NCBI GenBank assembly: GCA_902559985.1 | Contig: CACEJY010000002.1 | Coordinates: 1-64,000 of the forward strand | Length of the DNA: 64,000 nucleotides | Reading direction: 5' to 3' | Origin: an uncultured SAR116 cluster alpha proteobacterium | GTDB lineage: Bacteria > Pseudomonadota > Alphaproteobacteria > Puniceispirillales > Puniceispirillaceae | In this document: in pieces, positions 1-9,396 of the stretch | Layout: each line of letters begins with the position of its first letter | Numbering within the stretch: the stretch's first letter is position 1 | The notes under the pieces: generated by a model | What the model saw: the letters and a program-made list of their open reading frames with translations, nothing else | Told to the model about the DNA's origin: nothing | Databases searched by the model: none | Made by a program: the position numbers and the translations under genes

Positions 1-177
1 CGCTTTATAAGCCAAGAAACGCCGGGTAAGCCATTAAGTGATGAAGCAGTTTGCAAACTGATTTCTAACGAAGGTATCGATCTTGCGCGTCGGACAGTTG
101 CAAAATATCGTGAGATGATGAACATTCCATCTTCGGCACAGCGCCGCATGCAGGCTCGTCTCGCTAGCTTCAGGTAG
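1..177 (+). CDS. rpoN: RNA polymerase sigma-54 factor RpoN, C-terminal end (partial)
   Basis: The window opens inside this gene; 58 codons and a TAG stop remain. The reading contains ARRTVAKYRE, the RpoN box that recognises the -24 promoter element, so the identity is firm even though only the tail is visible. The last residues (MNIPSSAQRRMQ) are typical of the family. In many alphaproteobacteria hpf and ptsN follow rpoN; here a convergent small gene follows instead, so that neighbourhood is not conserved. Confidence 0.95.
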   Translation, partial: RFISQETPGKPLSDEAVCKLISNEGIDLARRTVAKYREMMNIPSSAQRRMQARLASFR

Positions 178-311
178 TATTTTTGGACAAGATTCTTTGT
201 GATTACAAGTCCGTTTTAGGTTCTTTGCAGCATCGGAGTCAATTCCCGTAATTCATGATTTACGATCATGTTAGATAGAGAGACCTGATTTAAATAACGC
301 ACTGATTTGCG

Positions 312-542
312 TTATTTTGAAGCATTCGCCGCAACCAATGAACGGGTAATCAGGTATTCTTCGCTGCTAAGCGATGTATCATTAATGAATTTTCCCAATG
401 GTATAATATGCTGGCTTTCAGGTTTATCTTCATTATCGAAGTGAACAAACTCAATGCCAAGATCTTTCGTGGCATCAGGTGTTTTTTGCGGAAAGGCTTC
501 CGCGGAATTTAACGAAAATACTTGTTTGGTTTGACGGCTCAT
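312..542 (-). CDS. small hypothetical protein (76 aa)
   Basis: I prefer the internal ATG at 542 (MSRQTKQVF...) over the longer ORF because AAAGGAGA lies directly upstream at good spacing. The product is acidic in its middle, with no signal peptide, membrane segment or motif I recognise. It is convergent with rpoN and sits about 190 bp downstream of the M23 peptidase gene, on the same strand. Function unknown. Confidence 0.6.
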   Translation of the reverse strand: MSRQTKQVFSLNSAEAFPQKTPDATKDLGIEFVHFDNEDKPESQHIIPLGKFINDTSLSSEEYLITRSLVAANASK

Positions 543-733
543 TTTGACTCTCCTTTGGCGATGCTGACAAGGATTTTTGACAGTAGCTCGGGTTTTCTTA
601 TGTAATGCATTTGGCATGCCACAAGCTGAAAATGATCATCTGAAAAACTTTACATGCAACGCACAAAACGCTTTGTTGAGTCAAAAATCTTTACACAACT
701 GATTGTTTTGGAAAAAGGCCGATAAATAGCAGC

Positions 734-2533
734 TTATTGGTTAAATGAGGATTGTCGTAATTCGCCAGCTACACTGAGCTGCCTTCCAACTGTCATGAAT
801 TTGTTTGGATCAATCGATTTACCATTCACACGGATCTCGTAATGCAGGTGTGCACCAACTGATCTGCCAGTGTTACCCATTTTGCCAACTACATGCCCCT
901 CACTAACATAGTCACCGAGTTTTACTGTTATACGCGCCAAATGAGCATATGTTGTAACAACACCAAATTCGTGTTGCACCCGTACCACCTTGCCAAACGC
1001 CCCTTCAGAACCAGCAAATATAATTCTACCCGGCGCTGTTGTACGCACATTTTCTTGCCAGGTGCCAGCAAGGTCAATGCCATGATGAAAGGTTCTCTTG
1101 CCGGTTTTGGGGTGCTTACGCATGCCATACCCACTAGAAACGTAAAAATACAACATTGGTGGTTTAAATGGAATTTTGCGCAAAGCAGCGCGGTGTTCGG
1201 CAAGCTTGATCATCAGACTTCTAAAGTCTTGATCATTAATTTGGCTATTTGTTTGATTTTTTGACAACGGTGCAGCAGGGAGTTCACCTTGGGGAATGCC
1301 AAGGCTCACGATGGTTGAACGGATGTAATCAATTTCCTGTTTATAAGCCAAAAGCATTTTTTTGATTCGAACGGCTTCACTTACAACAGGCAAAACTGGG
1401 TCACTTTGGGTATCATTTTTACTCGTTAAAAGTCCATCATCGGCGATCGCGCCGGCCATGCTGGCCGTGCTAGCTGTACTGACCAACTCGGGGTGCTTTG
1501 TTATTTCTGCATTTTTCTGGAACCCCTTAGTCTTTTCAGCATCAGTATTTGGTTCGATTGAATCTGGTTTGGCCAAAAAACTTGGTAGAAGTGCAACCGC
1601 ATACTCTCGAGCTCGGTTGGTAAGTCCAGATGTTTTCATATTGTCTTTTTTGGTGGCTTGCGGCAATGCTGGTGAGTTCTGTGCAGTGGTTTCAGCCAAT
1701 ATTTCAGTCGCCAAGTTATTTTTAACTTTGGGCTTAATATCTTCATAGTTCAGAGGTTTTTTGGTGTTTTCCCCGTTTATAGAGTCTGGGCTGGCCTTGG
1801 TATTCGCCAACACAGTTTTTAGAGTTTTAGCGCCACCCAAAGTGGAATGTGTTCCAACCGGGTCTTTTGCTTGTTCTTTTGATGATTGCATGACCGAGGT
1901 TGCTTCAGAGTTTTCTATTTTTTCATTACCCGCAAAGGTAACACGCTTACCACCTTGAATAATCATTGGTAAGTCATTGCTGGCATCGTCATCTATATTT
2001 TTTTCACGTGGTGATGTTTTTGGGATTAAACTACTAGGTATGCTGTTGGTTGATCGCGTAATGGCACTCGATGATTGGGCGTGTTCCCTTTTCGTTTCAA
2101 GGGTTGACTGCCCTAATGAGCTTGAGGGTTGATATTCCTTCCAAGTCATCACATTGCTCGTGACAAGTTCAATGGGCTTTTTGCCAATGCTCGCCTCGGC
2201 TGTCTGAATCGTTTCTTCACGCATTACTTCAATAGCACTGTAACTGGCAATTAAAGTGTAATAAAATATGGCTGCAACGCCAGCCATACAGACAAGTATT
2301 CCGGTTAAAACAAAAGATGGTTTTAAAGTTACTTCAATGGGACCATCGCGAGTAAGAAACAAAAACCGGTTTTCTCGCAAAAACCACAATTTGTCAGTGG
2401 TAATCGTTGGCATGTCAGGCTGGTTGCCAAGGCGCATCCTTGAGGTAAACCGTTGGTGAAATCGGTTGAAGGCAGTGAACTTCGCCAGTCTGGCAAAGAA
2501 TGCTTTGGGTGATTTCTTGCTAGGATAAATCAT
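734..2533 (-). CDS. membrane-anchored M23 (LytM-type) peptidoglycan peptidase
   Basis: Predicted murein endopeptidase. The start is taken as the ATG at 2533 (599 aa); the track ORF uses an upstream TTG. There is a cytoplasmic N-terminus, one membrane span about 70-95 residues in (ILVCMAGVAAIFYYTL), a long low-complexity Ser/Thr/Lys-rich linker, a short helical segment, and a C-terminal M23 domain. The zinc motifs are visible: HHGID (HxxxD) and HLHYEI (HxH), with GYGMRKHP before them. It starts 7 bp after the stop of the small membrane protein gene, so the two probably form an operon. Divergent bactofilin genes lie just upstream; M23 peptidases and bactofilins work together in cell-shape control in other bacteria, which suggests the role here. 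Alternative: a general cell-division LytM factor. Confidence 0.9.
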   Translation of the reverse strand: MIYPSKKSPKAFFARLAKFTAFNRFHQRFTSRMRLGNQPDMPTITTDKLWFLRENRFLFLTRDGPIEVTLKPSFVLTGILVCMAGVAAIFYYTLIASYSAIEVMREETIQTAEASIGKKPIELVTSNVMTWKEYQPSSSLGQSTLETKREHAQSSSAITRSTNSIPSSLIPKTSPREKNIDDDASNDLPMIIQGGKRVTFAGNEKIENSEATSVMQSSKEQAKDPVGTHSTLGGAKTLKTVLANTKASPDSINGENTKKPLNYEDIKPKVKNNLATEILAETTAQNSPALPQATKKDNMKTSGLTNRAREYAVALLPSFLAKPDSIEPNTDAEKTKGFQKNAEITKHPELVSTASTASMAGAIADDGLLTSKNDTQSDPVLPVVSEAVRIKKMLLAYKQEIDYIRSTIVSLGIPQGELPAAPLSKNQTNSQINDQDFRSLMIKLAEHRAALRKIPFKPPMLYFYVSSGYGMRKHPKTGKRTFHHGIDLAGTWQENVRTTAPGRIIFAGSEGAFGKVVRVQHEFGVVTTYAHLARITVKLGDYVSEGHVVGKMGNTGRSVGAHLHYEIRVNGKSIDPNKFMTVGRQLSVAGELRQSSFNQ

Positions 2534-2540
2534 CCGTCTT

Positions 2541-2942
2541 TTACCCCAATCTGGTCCAAAGGACTGCAACCAGTAGCATATTTGTTATTACTTGAATGCT
2601 TATCATGGCCAACAGCAGCCGGTTTGAGACCTGGTTGCGCACGTTCAGTTGAAAGGCTGGCATCTTTGCGGCGGCGTCAAGCCCTTTGTATGCAGCCGCC
2701 GTTTCATCAGAGATGGATCCACTGGTGGTCGGTGACGTTGGTTCGCGTTGCTGCGGTGCTGCACTGTCTGATCCCTTCATGTTTTTGTTATTTTCAGAGG
2801 TTGGTTGGGCAAAGGAAATGTTAGCGCGGTTGCCGGCAGAGCGCGACGCTGCTACAACGTCTCGGTTCGAGACGATAGCAGCTGAAACCTCATTCCGCAT
2901 TTCCGTTATTCGTCTTCGGATATCTACAACTTCATCAGCCAT
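2541..2942 (-). CDS. hypothetical protein with C-terminal membrane anchor
   Basis: 133 aa. The N-terminus (DIRRRITEMRNEVSAA) looks helical or coiled-coil; the middle is Ser/Pro/Gln-rich and probably disordered. A single hydrophobic segment sits at the extreme C-terminus (LLLAMISIQVITNMLLVAVL), so it is likely tail-anchored. It is the first gene of an operon with the M23 peptidase and divergent from the bactofilins across about 200 bp. A link between bactofilin filaments and the peptidase is inference from position only. Confidence 0.75.
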   Translation of the reverse strand: MADEVVDIRRRITEMRNEVSAAIVSNRDVVAASRSAGNRANISFAQPTSENNKNMKGSDSAAPQQREPTSPTTSGSISDETAAAYKGLDAAAKMPAFQLNVRNQVSNRLLLAMISIQVITNMLLVAVLWTRLG

Positions 2943-3146
2943 AATTTACTCTAGTTTTACTGAAACATTTTTAAGAAATGTCGTATATAGTGTTAAACAA
3001 TTTTTAAATAAGCAATTGGCATGCCATCAGCTTTTATGACTACCCTTCAACAAAGTAATGGTAACGCAAATTGTTTGTTTTGATGAGGCAAAAGCTGCAA
3101 ACATGTGGTTGCTGGAAATAAATGATAGCAAAATCAGAGATATAAA

Positions 3147-3503
3147 ATGTTTGGTAGTCATAATCAAAAATCAATGCCACTAGCGGATGGGTCACATATT
3201 TGTGAAGAAGTGCGAATCACCGGGGAAATTTCAGCGTCCAAACCACTTATTTTGTTTGGCCAGGTCGATGGAAATATCGATGCTGTTTCTGTTCATATCA
3301 AATCAACTGCAACAGTAAATGGTGACATAAATGCGCAAAAGGTTATTGTTGATGGTACCGTGTGTGGCATCGTTACAGCTGATAAGGTACGCCTATCAGC
3401 AAGTGCTTTTTTGAATGGTGAGGTGCGAAGTGGGGGGATAGAGATCGATGAGGGGGCAACAATTGAAGCAAAATTCAATAAGGAGAAAGAATTAAATGGA
3501 TAA
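3147..3503 (+). CDS. bactofilin family protein 1
   Basis: 118 aa, almost entirely the bactofilin core: short repeating strands with glycine-valine spacing (GQVDGNIDA, VNGDINAQKVIVDG, LNGEVRSGGIEI) that build the right-handed beta-helix used for nucleotide-free filament assembly. The tails are short, as in minimal bactofilins. Its stop overlaps the next bactofilin start by 8 bp, so translation is probably coupled. Expected role: a membrane-associated scaffold that localises cell-wall enzymes such as the divergent M23 peptidase. Confidence 0.9.
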   Translation: MFGSHNQKSMPLADGSHICEEVRITGEISASKPLILFGQVDGNIDAVSVHIKSTATVNGDINAQKVIVDGTVCGIVTADKVRLSASAFLNGEVRSGGIEIDEGATIEAKFNKEKELNG

Positions 3504-3972
3504 GCTCGGCAACAAAACTATTATTGGTGCTGGGGCAAAGTTTACTGGAACTATCACCGATGCGCGCACCATAGAAATACATGGCCACGTCAATGCTGAT
3601 TTGACTGCAGATAAGGTAACTATTGGTGAAAAAGGTAGGTTTGATGGTGCCGTGAACGCGAGCCTTGTTGTGGTTTCTGGAGAATATGACGGGGATATGG
3701 AGGCAGGTAGTATTTGGGCCACCGCTACTGCGCGTATTTCTGGCAAGGTTCAATATAATACGCTGCAAATGGATCGCGGCGCTGCACTAAATTGTCATGT
3801 TATCCACAATTGGGTGGGCGATACAAAAAATCAACATGGCAATGTAAATACGGAAGATGAAATAACTGATGTTCCTGATGCGGATGGTTTGGAGGCGGGC
3901 AACCCGGAAAAATCTGTTCCAGTGTCTGGTGAAAGCGAAAAAAAATCCTCTAAAAAGAAAAAAGGTGCGTAG
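3496..3972 (+). CDS. bactofilin family protein 2
   Basis: 158 aa. The bactofilin beta-helix fills residues about 5-105 (FTGTITDARTIEIHGHVNAD, FDGAVNAS). An acidic linker follows, ending in a lysine-rich tail (SSKKKKGA). The tail differs from the flanking copies and could bind membrane lipids or DNA; that is inference. It is the middle gene of three consecutive bactofilin genes, overlapping the first and 2 bp before the third. Confidence 0.9.
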   Translation: MDKLGNKTIIGAGAKFTGTITDARTIEIHGHVNADLTADKVTIGEKGRFDGAVNASLVVVSGEYDGDMEAGSIWATATARISGKVQYNTLQMDRGAALNCHVIHNWVGDTKNQHGNVNTEDEITDVPDADGLEAGNPEKSVPVSGESEKKSSKKKKGA

Positions 3973-3974
3973 CC

Positions 3975-4325
3975 GTGGGTGTAAAATCACAGAGCCAAAT
4001 GAATAACCTTCCGGATGATTTGACATACATACTCGTAGGTCTTGTCATGGAAGGAACGCTTGAAGGAGGTGAACACCCCGTAGTGGTGGATGGCGAGTTT
4101 AAGGGGAATATAACCGCCAACGAAATAATTTTGCGCGAAAAAGGCACTATAAACGGAACTTTGAAAGCCAAAATTGTTTCGATCAGTGGTCGCTTCAATG
4201 GTGACTTGACGTGTGAAAATCTAACAGTTACTCAAACTGGCGTGATCGATGGAGATGTTCAGGCAAATGCTTTATCGATTGACCTTGGGGCGGAGATAAA
4301 CGGGTCAATCAGCCGAATGCGCTAG
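3975..4325 (+). CDS. bactofilin family protein 3
   Basis: 116 aa with the same repeat core (VVDGEFKGNITANEI, INGTLKAKIVSISGRFNGDL, IDGDVQANAL). The GTG at 3975 is preceded by AAGGTG and is accepted as the start; an ATG lies eight codons in. Three different bactofilins in one operon suggest hetero-polymers or stepwise duplication. Confidence 0.88.
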   Translation: MGVKSQSQMNNLPDDLTYILVGLVMEGTLEGGEHPVVVDGEFKGNITANEIILREKGTINGTLKAKIVSISGRFNGDLTCENLTVTQTGVIDGDVQANALSIDLGAEINGSISRMR

Positions 4326-4502
4326 TTTATTGATGCCGGTTGTATTCCAACTCTGACGGTATGCTGTTTTTTTTGCATAAATGAGAAGTTCAAACAGCTC
4401 GGTTGAGCTCTTAGGTTACCGACGCGTGACGCGTTTTTGGGACTTCTTTATGTCATATGAAGGGCGATTTAACTTGATACTTGGCAGCAGCCTTGCTGTG
4501 CT

Positions 4503-4811
4503 TTAAGCGTCCTCATCGAGCTGGCAGGATAAATCATCACATAATTCAGCGGTCACAATGCATTGATCCAAAAACGCCATAGTCTCTGCACGGCCTTGCA
4601 GTTGAAATAGACGCATCGCCGCATACCGCCCGGCCGCCATCGCTACTGTCAAGGGCATATTTTCGGTCACTGCAACATCTTCCAATGCAACTTCAATAGA
4701 ATCCCTGATTTGCTCAATTTTGCGTGCTTCTTTTCGTGAAAGCATTGTTTTATTATCTATAATTGCCGAGGCCTTTGCGCGATAATTTTTGAATTCGATT
4801 ATTTTGCCCAT
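4503..4811 (-). CDS. hypothetical protein (102 aa)
   Basis: Soluble, alpha-helical-looking protein (RKEARKIEQIRDSIEVALEDV...) with no recognised motif. It starts 3 bp after the lipoprotein gene's stop, so the two are an operon. The start ATG is preceded by AAGGGACG within the end of that gene. No function assigned. Confidence 0.65.
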   Translation of the reverse strand: MGKIIEFKNYRAKASAIIDNKTMLSRKEARKIEQIRDSIEVALEDVAVTENMPLTVAMAAGRYAAMRLFQLQGRAETMAFLDQCIVTAELCDDLSCQLDEDA

Positions 4812-4814
4812 AAT

Positions 4815-5297
4815 TTACGTCCCTTGCGGAAGTTGAAGCGGACATTTCATCATCCGTGCTTCAATTTGAATTTTTGCAAATACAATATCGTCTGTCTCTT
4901 TTTGTTCCATAGCATAGGGAACCAAAACATTAGTGTTGAGTCGGTAAGCTTCGTTACGCAAAACAACAAGAGCCTCTTCCATTGTGCCTTTGTGGATCAC
5001 TTCTATGATTCCAATGGTACTGCAACCAGCGAGGTTACTGTCCGTGCGATTGCTGAATTGGATTAGATTCGAGCCCTCAATCGGAATGATGGGTGGCCGT
5101 TCAACTGGTTCAGTATCTGCAATATCGCGTTCAATGGTCGCTATCATCTCGGCTTCGCGCATTTTATCCCATTCACTTGCGGGTACAACGACAACAGGCG
5201 TTTTGCCTGCGACGCGATTATCTACGAGAATTTGACACCCAGCGGTTGTCAAGCCAAGAGCAATGATTGCAGCAATGGAGGGAAGATGTTTTAACAC
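4815..5297 (-). CDS. small lipoprotein, RcsF/DUF4156-like core
   Basis: 160 aa with a lipoprotein signal peptide ending in the lipobox LTTAGC, so it is lipidated at Cys21 or nearby. The C-terminal half has the pattern GCSTIGIIEV...A..VLRNEAYRLNTNVLVPY, which resembles the small outer-membrane sensor-lipoprotein fold (RcsF, DUF4156). That match is by eye and moderate. It is first in an operon with the 102-aa gene. Location: envelope, facing the periplasm. Confidence 0.75.
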   Translation of the reverse strand: MLKHLPSIAAIIALGLTTAGCQILVDNRVAGKTPVVVVPASEWDKMREAEMIATIERDIADTEPVERPPIIPIEGSNLIQFSNRTDSNLAGCSTIGIIEVIHKGTMEEALVVLRNEAYRLNTNVLVPYAMEQKETDDIVFAKIQIEARMMKCPLQLPQGT

Positions 5298-5784
5298 GAG
5301 ACTTAACCACTACTATTGTAAAAATGTCCACCCAAAGCAACGACGTGTAGCGGCAAACATTTATCAGAAATTTAATTTTTTTTCACGATCACTCCTGTGC
5401 CGCCGACCATATTGTGATATTTATGTGTGGTAAAGGCAAAGGTACTGCGTTGAGCGGTTTTCACCATGGGGTTATTGGAGGTAAATAAGGCCGGTTTGTT
5501 GCTATGTTTTTTGATTGTAAGTTAACATGTAATTTTTAAGAACTTGGGTAAGCCAGCGTTTGTTGAAAATCAATTCAACGAAATTAATATTTTTATCATG
5601 AGAATAGTTGAAGATTATTAATTCGTATTTTTGATATGAAATTTCTTTATTTGATAGCGGTTAGTGAAAAACTATCTGAGATCTGCGCTCATTGCTAATT
5701 GACCACCTATTTTTGCTAAGACAATACGTTTTATCGAACAGCAGAACATTGTCCAAGTGTCAAATGAGAAGGTATATATGTAAC
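5298..5784. other. intergenic, no gene seen
   Basis: About 490 bp between the divergent lipoprotein gene and the fRMsr gene. AT-rich stretches near 5510-5660 could carry promoters for both sides. No ORF with a credible start, no RNA structure recognised. Confidence 0.5.
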
Positions 5785-6273
5785 ATGAAACAGACATCAA
5801 AACTCAATGAACTTGAATTGATTAGCTCGGACCTGACTGCTCGGATATTGACGCTTTGTAACGGTGAGGATGACGAAATCGCCATCATGGCAACGGTGGC
5901 TAGCGAGTTGTATCATGACGTCAAGGGGTTTGATTGGGTTGGATTTTACCGTGTTGTCAGTCCGGATGTATTGAAGATTGGGCCCTACCAGGGTCAGCAT
6001 GGCTGCCTCGTCATTCCATTTGCCCGAGGTGTCTGCGGGGCAGCAGCCCGCGACCAAAAGATCAAGATTATCGACGATGTCGAAAAATTTGATGGACATA
6101 TCGCCTGCTCTGACAGCACTCGGTCAGAACTGGTGGTCCCATGTTTTGGCCCAGATGGGGAATTGCTAGGGGTTCTCGATATTGACTCTAATCAGCCTGC
6201 GTTTTTCACAGAGCAAGACGCTGATAATCTTGACCAATTGATGCGTAAGCTCTTCATGGGCGACCTGAATTAA
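5785..6273 (+). CDS. msrC: free methionine-(R)-sulfoxide reductase (GAF fold)
   Basis: Reduces free L-methionine-(R)-sulfoxide in the cytosol. The ATG at 5785 gives 162 aa, the usual family length; the longer ORF adds an unlikely leader. The three redox cysteines of the family are present at C74, C84 and C108 with the same spacings (10 and 24) as the E. coli enzyme, inside GPYQGQHGC, RGVCG and GHIAC. The terminal LLGVLDIDS is also characteristic. It is monocistronic, followed by a TetR gene 80 bp on. Confidence 0.93.
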   Translation: MKQTSKLNELELISSDLTARILTLCNGEDDEIAIMATVASELYHDVKGFDWVGFYRVVSPDVLKIGPYQGQHGCLVIPFARGVCGAAARDQKIKIIDDVEKFDGHIACSDSTRSELVVPCFGPDGELLGVLDIDSNQPAFFTEQDADNLDQLMRKLFMGDLN

Positions 6274-6353
6274 CCAGATAAGTTCTTTATTTGCTTTGTA
6301 CCTTAAATTCATTAAAGTGACCATAAGTCATTTATAAAGCTGGGCAGGCGAGT

Positions 6354-7001
6354 ATGCGGTATAAAAAACGAGCGCGATCTGAGGCAGCCAAATCAGAGCG
6401 TAAAGATGCCATCATTGCTGCAGCTGAGACTTTGCTTCGGCAATCGGGCTGTGATGCGATAACAATGCAGGCCGTTGCGATGGAAGCTGGCCTTGCCAAA
6501 GGTACTCTCTATTTATACTTCCCCAGCAACGAAATATTGTTTCTTGACGTCTATGGGCGGCTTTTTGACCGGTGGATAGATCGGTTTGCATCACACGTGT
6601 CCGAAGTAACTGGAGTTAACGAATTTTGCCAAGATTTTTGCCGTTACTACTCGGATGATCATTTGTTTCTGCAATTGACGGGAACTGCCTTATCATCAAT
6701 GGAGTCGCAAGTTGACCGAGAGACTTTCATAAACGGGAAACGCGCCATGGCAGGTCGAGTTAAAAAACTAGCCGGAATTGCTTACCTGAGGTTGGGAATG
6801 AATCCGATTTTAGCGCAGAAGTTTATATGGGGATTGTTGACAATTGCTTCTGGTGCAATCCAAATGGCAATTCGACCTTCAGCCGCTAGTAACCATTTGC
6901 CCAAGGATGTAAACGCCTATATCGGTTCTGCCAGTTTCGAGGCTGTATTCTTGAACGCAGCGGTGCCTCTTTGTGCGGGTTTGATGCGAGATAACACATG
7001 A
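6354..7001 (+). CDS. TetR/AcrR family transcriptional regulator
   Basis: 215 aa. The N-terminal helix-turn-helix spans about residues 15-65, with the family signature (AIIAAAETLL...ITMQAVAMEAGLAKGTLYLYF). The C-terminal ligand domain is not specific enough to name an inducer. No transporter or enzyme gene is adjacent on either strand, so the target cannot be inferred. Confidence 0.92.
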   Translation: MRYKKRARSEAAKSERKDAIIAAAETLLRQSGCDAITMQAVAMEAGLAKGTLYLYFPSNEILFLDVYGRLFDRWIDRFASHVSEVTGVNEFCQDFCRYYSDDHLFLQLTGTALSSMESQVDRETFINGKRAMAGRVKKLAGIAYLRLGMNPILAQKFIWGLLTIASGAIQMAIRPSAASNHLPKDVNAYIGSASFEAVFLNAAVPLCAGLMRDNT

Positions 7002-7421
7002 CTGAAATTGCATCGATTGAAAAACGTTGACACTTTTTTAATTAAAGGATGCTCTTGCAAAGACAAAAATAGGTAATGACTGAAGATCCCCCCCTTTGAA
7101 CAACTGGAATGATCCGACTGTGATGAATAAAACTCCTTTTATGTCACAAGGCTGGACAACTTTCGTTTGATTATGTTTGTTCAGTAACCACCCATTTTCA
7201 GGACTCAATTGGTGAATTTTGTGACCTGTTTTAGTTGTTTTGATGATGCAGTTTGGATCGACCGTCGCAGTTGCCTATTATTTCGTTATGGTGAGTTATG
7301 GGCAGTGTGCAGTGTACTTTTCAATCGAAGCTTTAATTGTTAATGAAAATGTCGTTATATAAAGGTGAAAATTGTTTTAAAAGTCCGTAAGTCCAACGAT
7401 GTCATTTGTGGGTTATGAACG
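7002..7421. other. intergenic, no gene seen
   Basis: About 420 bp between the TetR gene and a secreted-protein gene. I see no open frame with a start and no clear terminator or repeat. Confidence 0.45.
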
Positions 7422-7796
7422 ATGAGAATTGTGGTGCGTACATTTGTTGTGGCGCTGGTCTTTATTTCGGCCTTTGGGACGCAACCAGGGCTTGCTGGTG
7501 GGCGAACCTATCAAGGAAGCGAGTCATCTGCTCACTGTACCCTATGGTCTTCTGATAGGTTGCGCTGGCCCCAAACAATTTTGGGAAGGGAAAAAGCGGA
7601 ATGTCGTCGTCGGGCTGTGGATAGTACTGCTGGAAAAACACAGTGCCGGTTAATAAAGACTTACATTGATAAAGATAGCGGTGAGAGAATATGCATATAC
7701 AAACGCCACGGGACTGGCCTTGAAGAACTGACGCTCAGCATGTCGGCTTTTTTGAATTGCCAAAAAGACTTCATCTGCAAAAGAACCGCAAAATAA
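7422..7796 (+). CDS. secreted cysteine-rich hypothetical protein
   Basis: 124 aa with a clear Sec signal peptide (RTFVVALVFISAFGTQPGLA, cleavage near AGG). The mature part is basic and has six cysteines, an even number that suggests three disulfides in the periplasm or outside the cell. No motif recognised. The K+ channel gene follows after 56 bp on the same strand, without an obvious functional link. Confidence 0.65.
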   Translation: MRIVVRTFVVALVFISAFGTQPGLAGGRTYQGSESSAHCTLWSSDRLRWPQTILGREKAECRRRAVDSTAGKTQCRLIKTYIDKDSGERICIYKRHGTGLEELTLSMSAFLNCQKDFICKRTAK

Positions 7797-7852
7797 TTTA
7801 AATGATCAATTACCACTTAAGGTATTTTTATTTTGAATAAGAATTATACGAA

Positions 7853-8761
7853 ATGATAAGTCAATATCGGGTTTTTGAAATTATCGAAAAAGGCCAGCCT
7901 GACGATAGGGCGAGCCGTTATTGTGATGTATTTCTTTTTTCATTGATCGTGCTAAATTTAGCCGCCGTTTGCCTGGAAACCATCGACACGCTTTATGCCC
8001 AATATGAATCGGTGTTTACAGTGATCGAAGTTGTCTCAGTGGCAATTTTTTCTCTGGAATATGCGTTACGTATTTGGTCGCGTGCTGCCGCCCCTGATGG
8101 CAAGCATCAAGGGGCATTTTCTAAGCGGATGGCCTATGTTTTCAGTTTTACTGGGATCATTGACCTTTTGGCCATACTGCCTAGCATAATTCCACTTCTT
8201 TTGGGTGGAGTAGATTTGCGGTGGTTGCGTATTTTGCGGCTGATGCGGTTGTTAAAATTTTCCCATTATTCATCAGCATTAGAAGATTTGATTTCGGCTG
8301 TGAGGCATGAAAGCCGATCGTTTATAGCGACATTGTATTTGTTGGTGTTGGCATTACTGATTTCTAGTGCAATGATCTATGTTGCGGAACAACATGCTCA
8401 GCCTGAACATTTTGGCTCGATCCCTCAGGCCATGTGGTGGACCGTTGTAACGCTGACAACCGTTGGCTACGGCGACATCGTGCCAATGACCGTAGCGGGC
8501 AAATTTATTGCCACATTGACTGCGTTTATGGGTGTTTGTGTCGTTGCTCTGCTAACAGGTATTGTGGCTACTGGATTTACCAATCAGGTAGCGATGCGAC
8601 GTAATCAACTGGAAGCTGAAATAACATCGGCGTTAAGTGATGGCAAAATTAGTGGCGATGAGCGGAAGGAAATTGAGGATTTACGCCGGCGACTTAATAT
8701 CTCAGAAGAAGATGCGCTAGCGATAATTAATTATCTTTCTCGAGAAGCAAAAATTAAATAG
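7853..8761 (+). CDS. voltage-gated-type potassium channel (6-TM)
   Basis: 302 aa. Six membrane helices with an arginine-rich S4 (RWLRILRLMRLLKF, residues about 123-136) and the K+ selectivity filter TVGYGD at 203-208 between S5 and S6, so ion selectivity is clear. A short cytoplasmic tail ends in a charged helix (DERKEIEDLRRRL), which may help tetramerise. There is no RCK/TrkA-N domain, unlike many bacterial channels. Confidence 0.93.
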   Translation: MISQYRVFEIIEKGQPDDRASRYCDVFLFSLIVLNLAAVCLETIDTLYAQYESVFTVIEVVSVAIFSLEYALRIWSRAAAPDGKHQGAFSKRMAYVFSFTGIIDLLAILPSIIPLLLGGVDLRWLRILRLMRLLKFSHYSSALEDLISAVRHESRSFIATLYLLVLALLISSAMIYVAEQHAQPEHFGSIPQAMWWTVVTLTTVGYGDIVPMTVAGKFIATLTAFMGVCVVALLTGIVATGFTNQVAMRRNQLEAEITSALSDGKISGDERKEIEDLRRRLNISEEDALAIINYLSREAKIK

Positions 8762-9001
8762 CTGCGGATATCGACTTCTACATTTTGGTAGGCTGTGCCC
8801 TACTCAGCATGCAACTCCCTTTTGCCGGCGGTAAAAGAAAATTGATGATCATCACGATAACCGCTTGACCTGCTGGCGGAAAAACCAGTAAAACGGCGCT
8901 TCAGCAACGCCCAGTCTGTGTGTCCTGTTAAAATTTATAGTTTAGACAATGTGTTTAGGTGCCCTTTGGGTCAGGTATCATGCGGCGAAATGCCGTTGAA
9001 T

Positions 9002-9078
9002 GGCGGAGTAGCTCAGTTGGTTAGAGCAGCGGAATCATAATCCGCGTGTCGGGGGTTCAAGTCCCTCCTCCGCTACCA
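9002..9078 (+). tRNA. tRNA-Met (CAT anticodon)
   Basis: 77 nt with encoded CCA. The acceptor stem GGCGGAG pairs with CTCCGCT (one G-U); the anticodon loop ATCATAA gives CAT; the T loop is TTCAAGT. I call it elongator Met from overall resemblance; Ile2 (lysidine-modified CAU) is the alternative. It marks the left edge of the mosaic island. Confidence 0.93.
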
Positions 9079-9163
9079 TTTCTCAAGTAAAAATTAGCAA
9101 TTACATCAGTGCCTTACGGACAGTCATCACCTCAATGTGATTTCTGTTGATTCTACTGATTCA

Positions 9164-9253
9164 TGCCATTTTGTCAAAGTCTGTGTGACTGAGGTGTGAC
9201 CGGCGTGTGACCAAAGTCGTTCGCGTGGGTCCCATGCTCAAGGGAAAGACACC
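9164..9253. repeat. 90-bp imperfect direct repeat, copy 1
   Basis: Matches 19856-19945 in the same orientation with no gaps, 81 of 90 bases identical by hand alignment. It contains three GTGTGAC heptamers and ends AAGGGAAAGACACC. It begins 85 bp after tRNA-Met. The two copies bracket the 9.25-19.85 kb island; attachment-site arms are one explanation. Confidence 0.85.
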
Positions 9254-9396
9254 CCAGTGGGGGAAGACAAACACCGATTTCACAAAAGGGGACTAAAGGG
9301 TTGGGTTGTTGTTTGTCGTTGTTCGAGATTAAGAAATCAGGAGTCGAGGTAGCTACAGTGGATTTTGCTCTACTTACCACTGCCCCTCACGTCCTT

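Noticed and set aside
893-1958. Plus-strand ORFs across the M23 gene
   Set aside because: Antisense shadows of the well-supported M23 peptidase gene.
9174-9380. 68-aa ORF over repeat copy 1 as a gene
   Set aside because: The frame is partly open in both repeat copies, but substitutions are mostly non-synonymous and no start is shared, so it is not coding.
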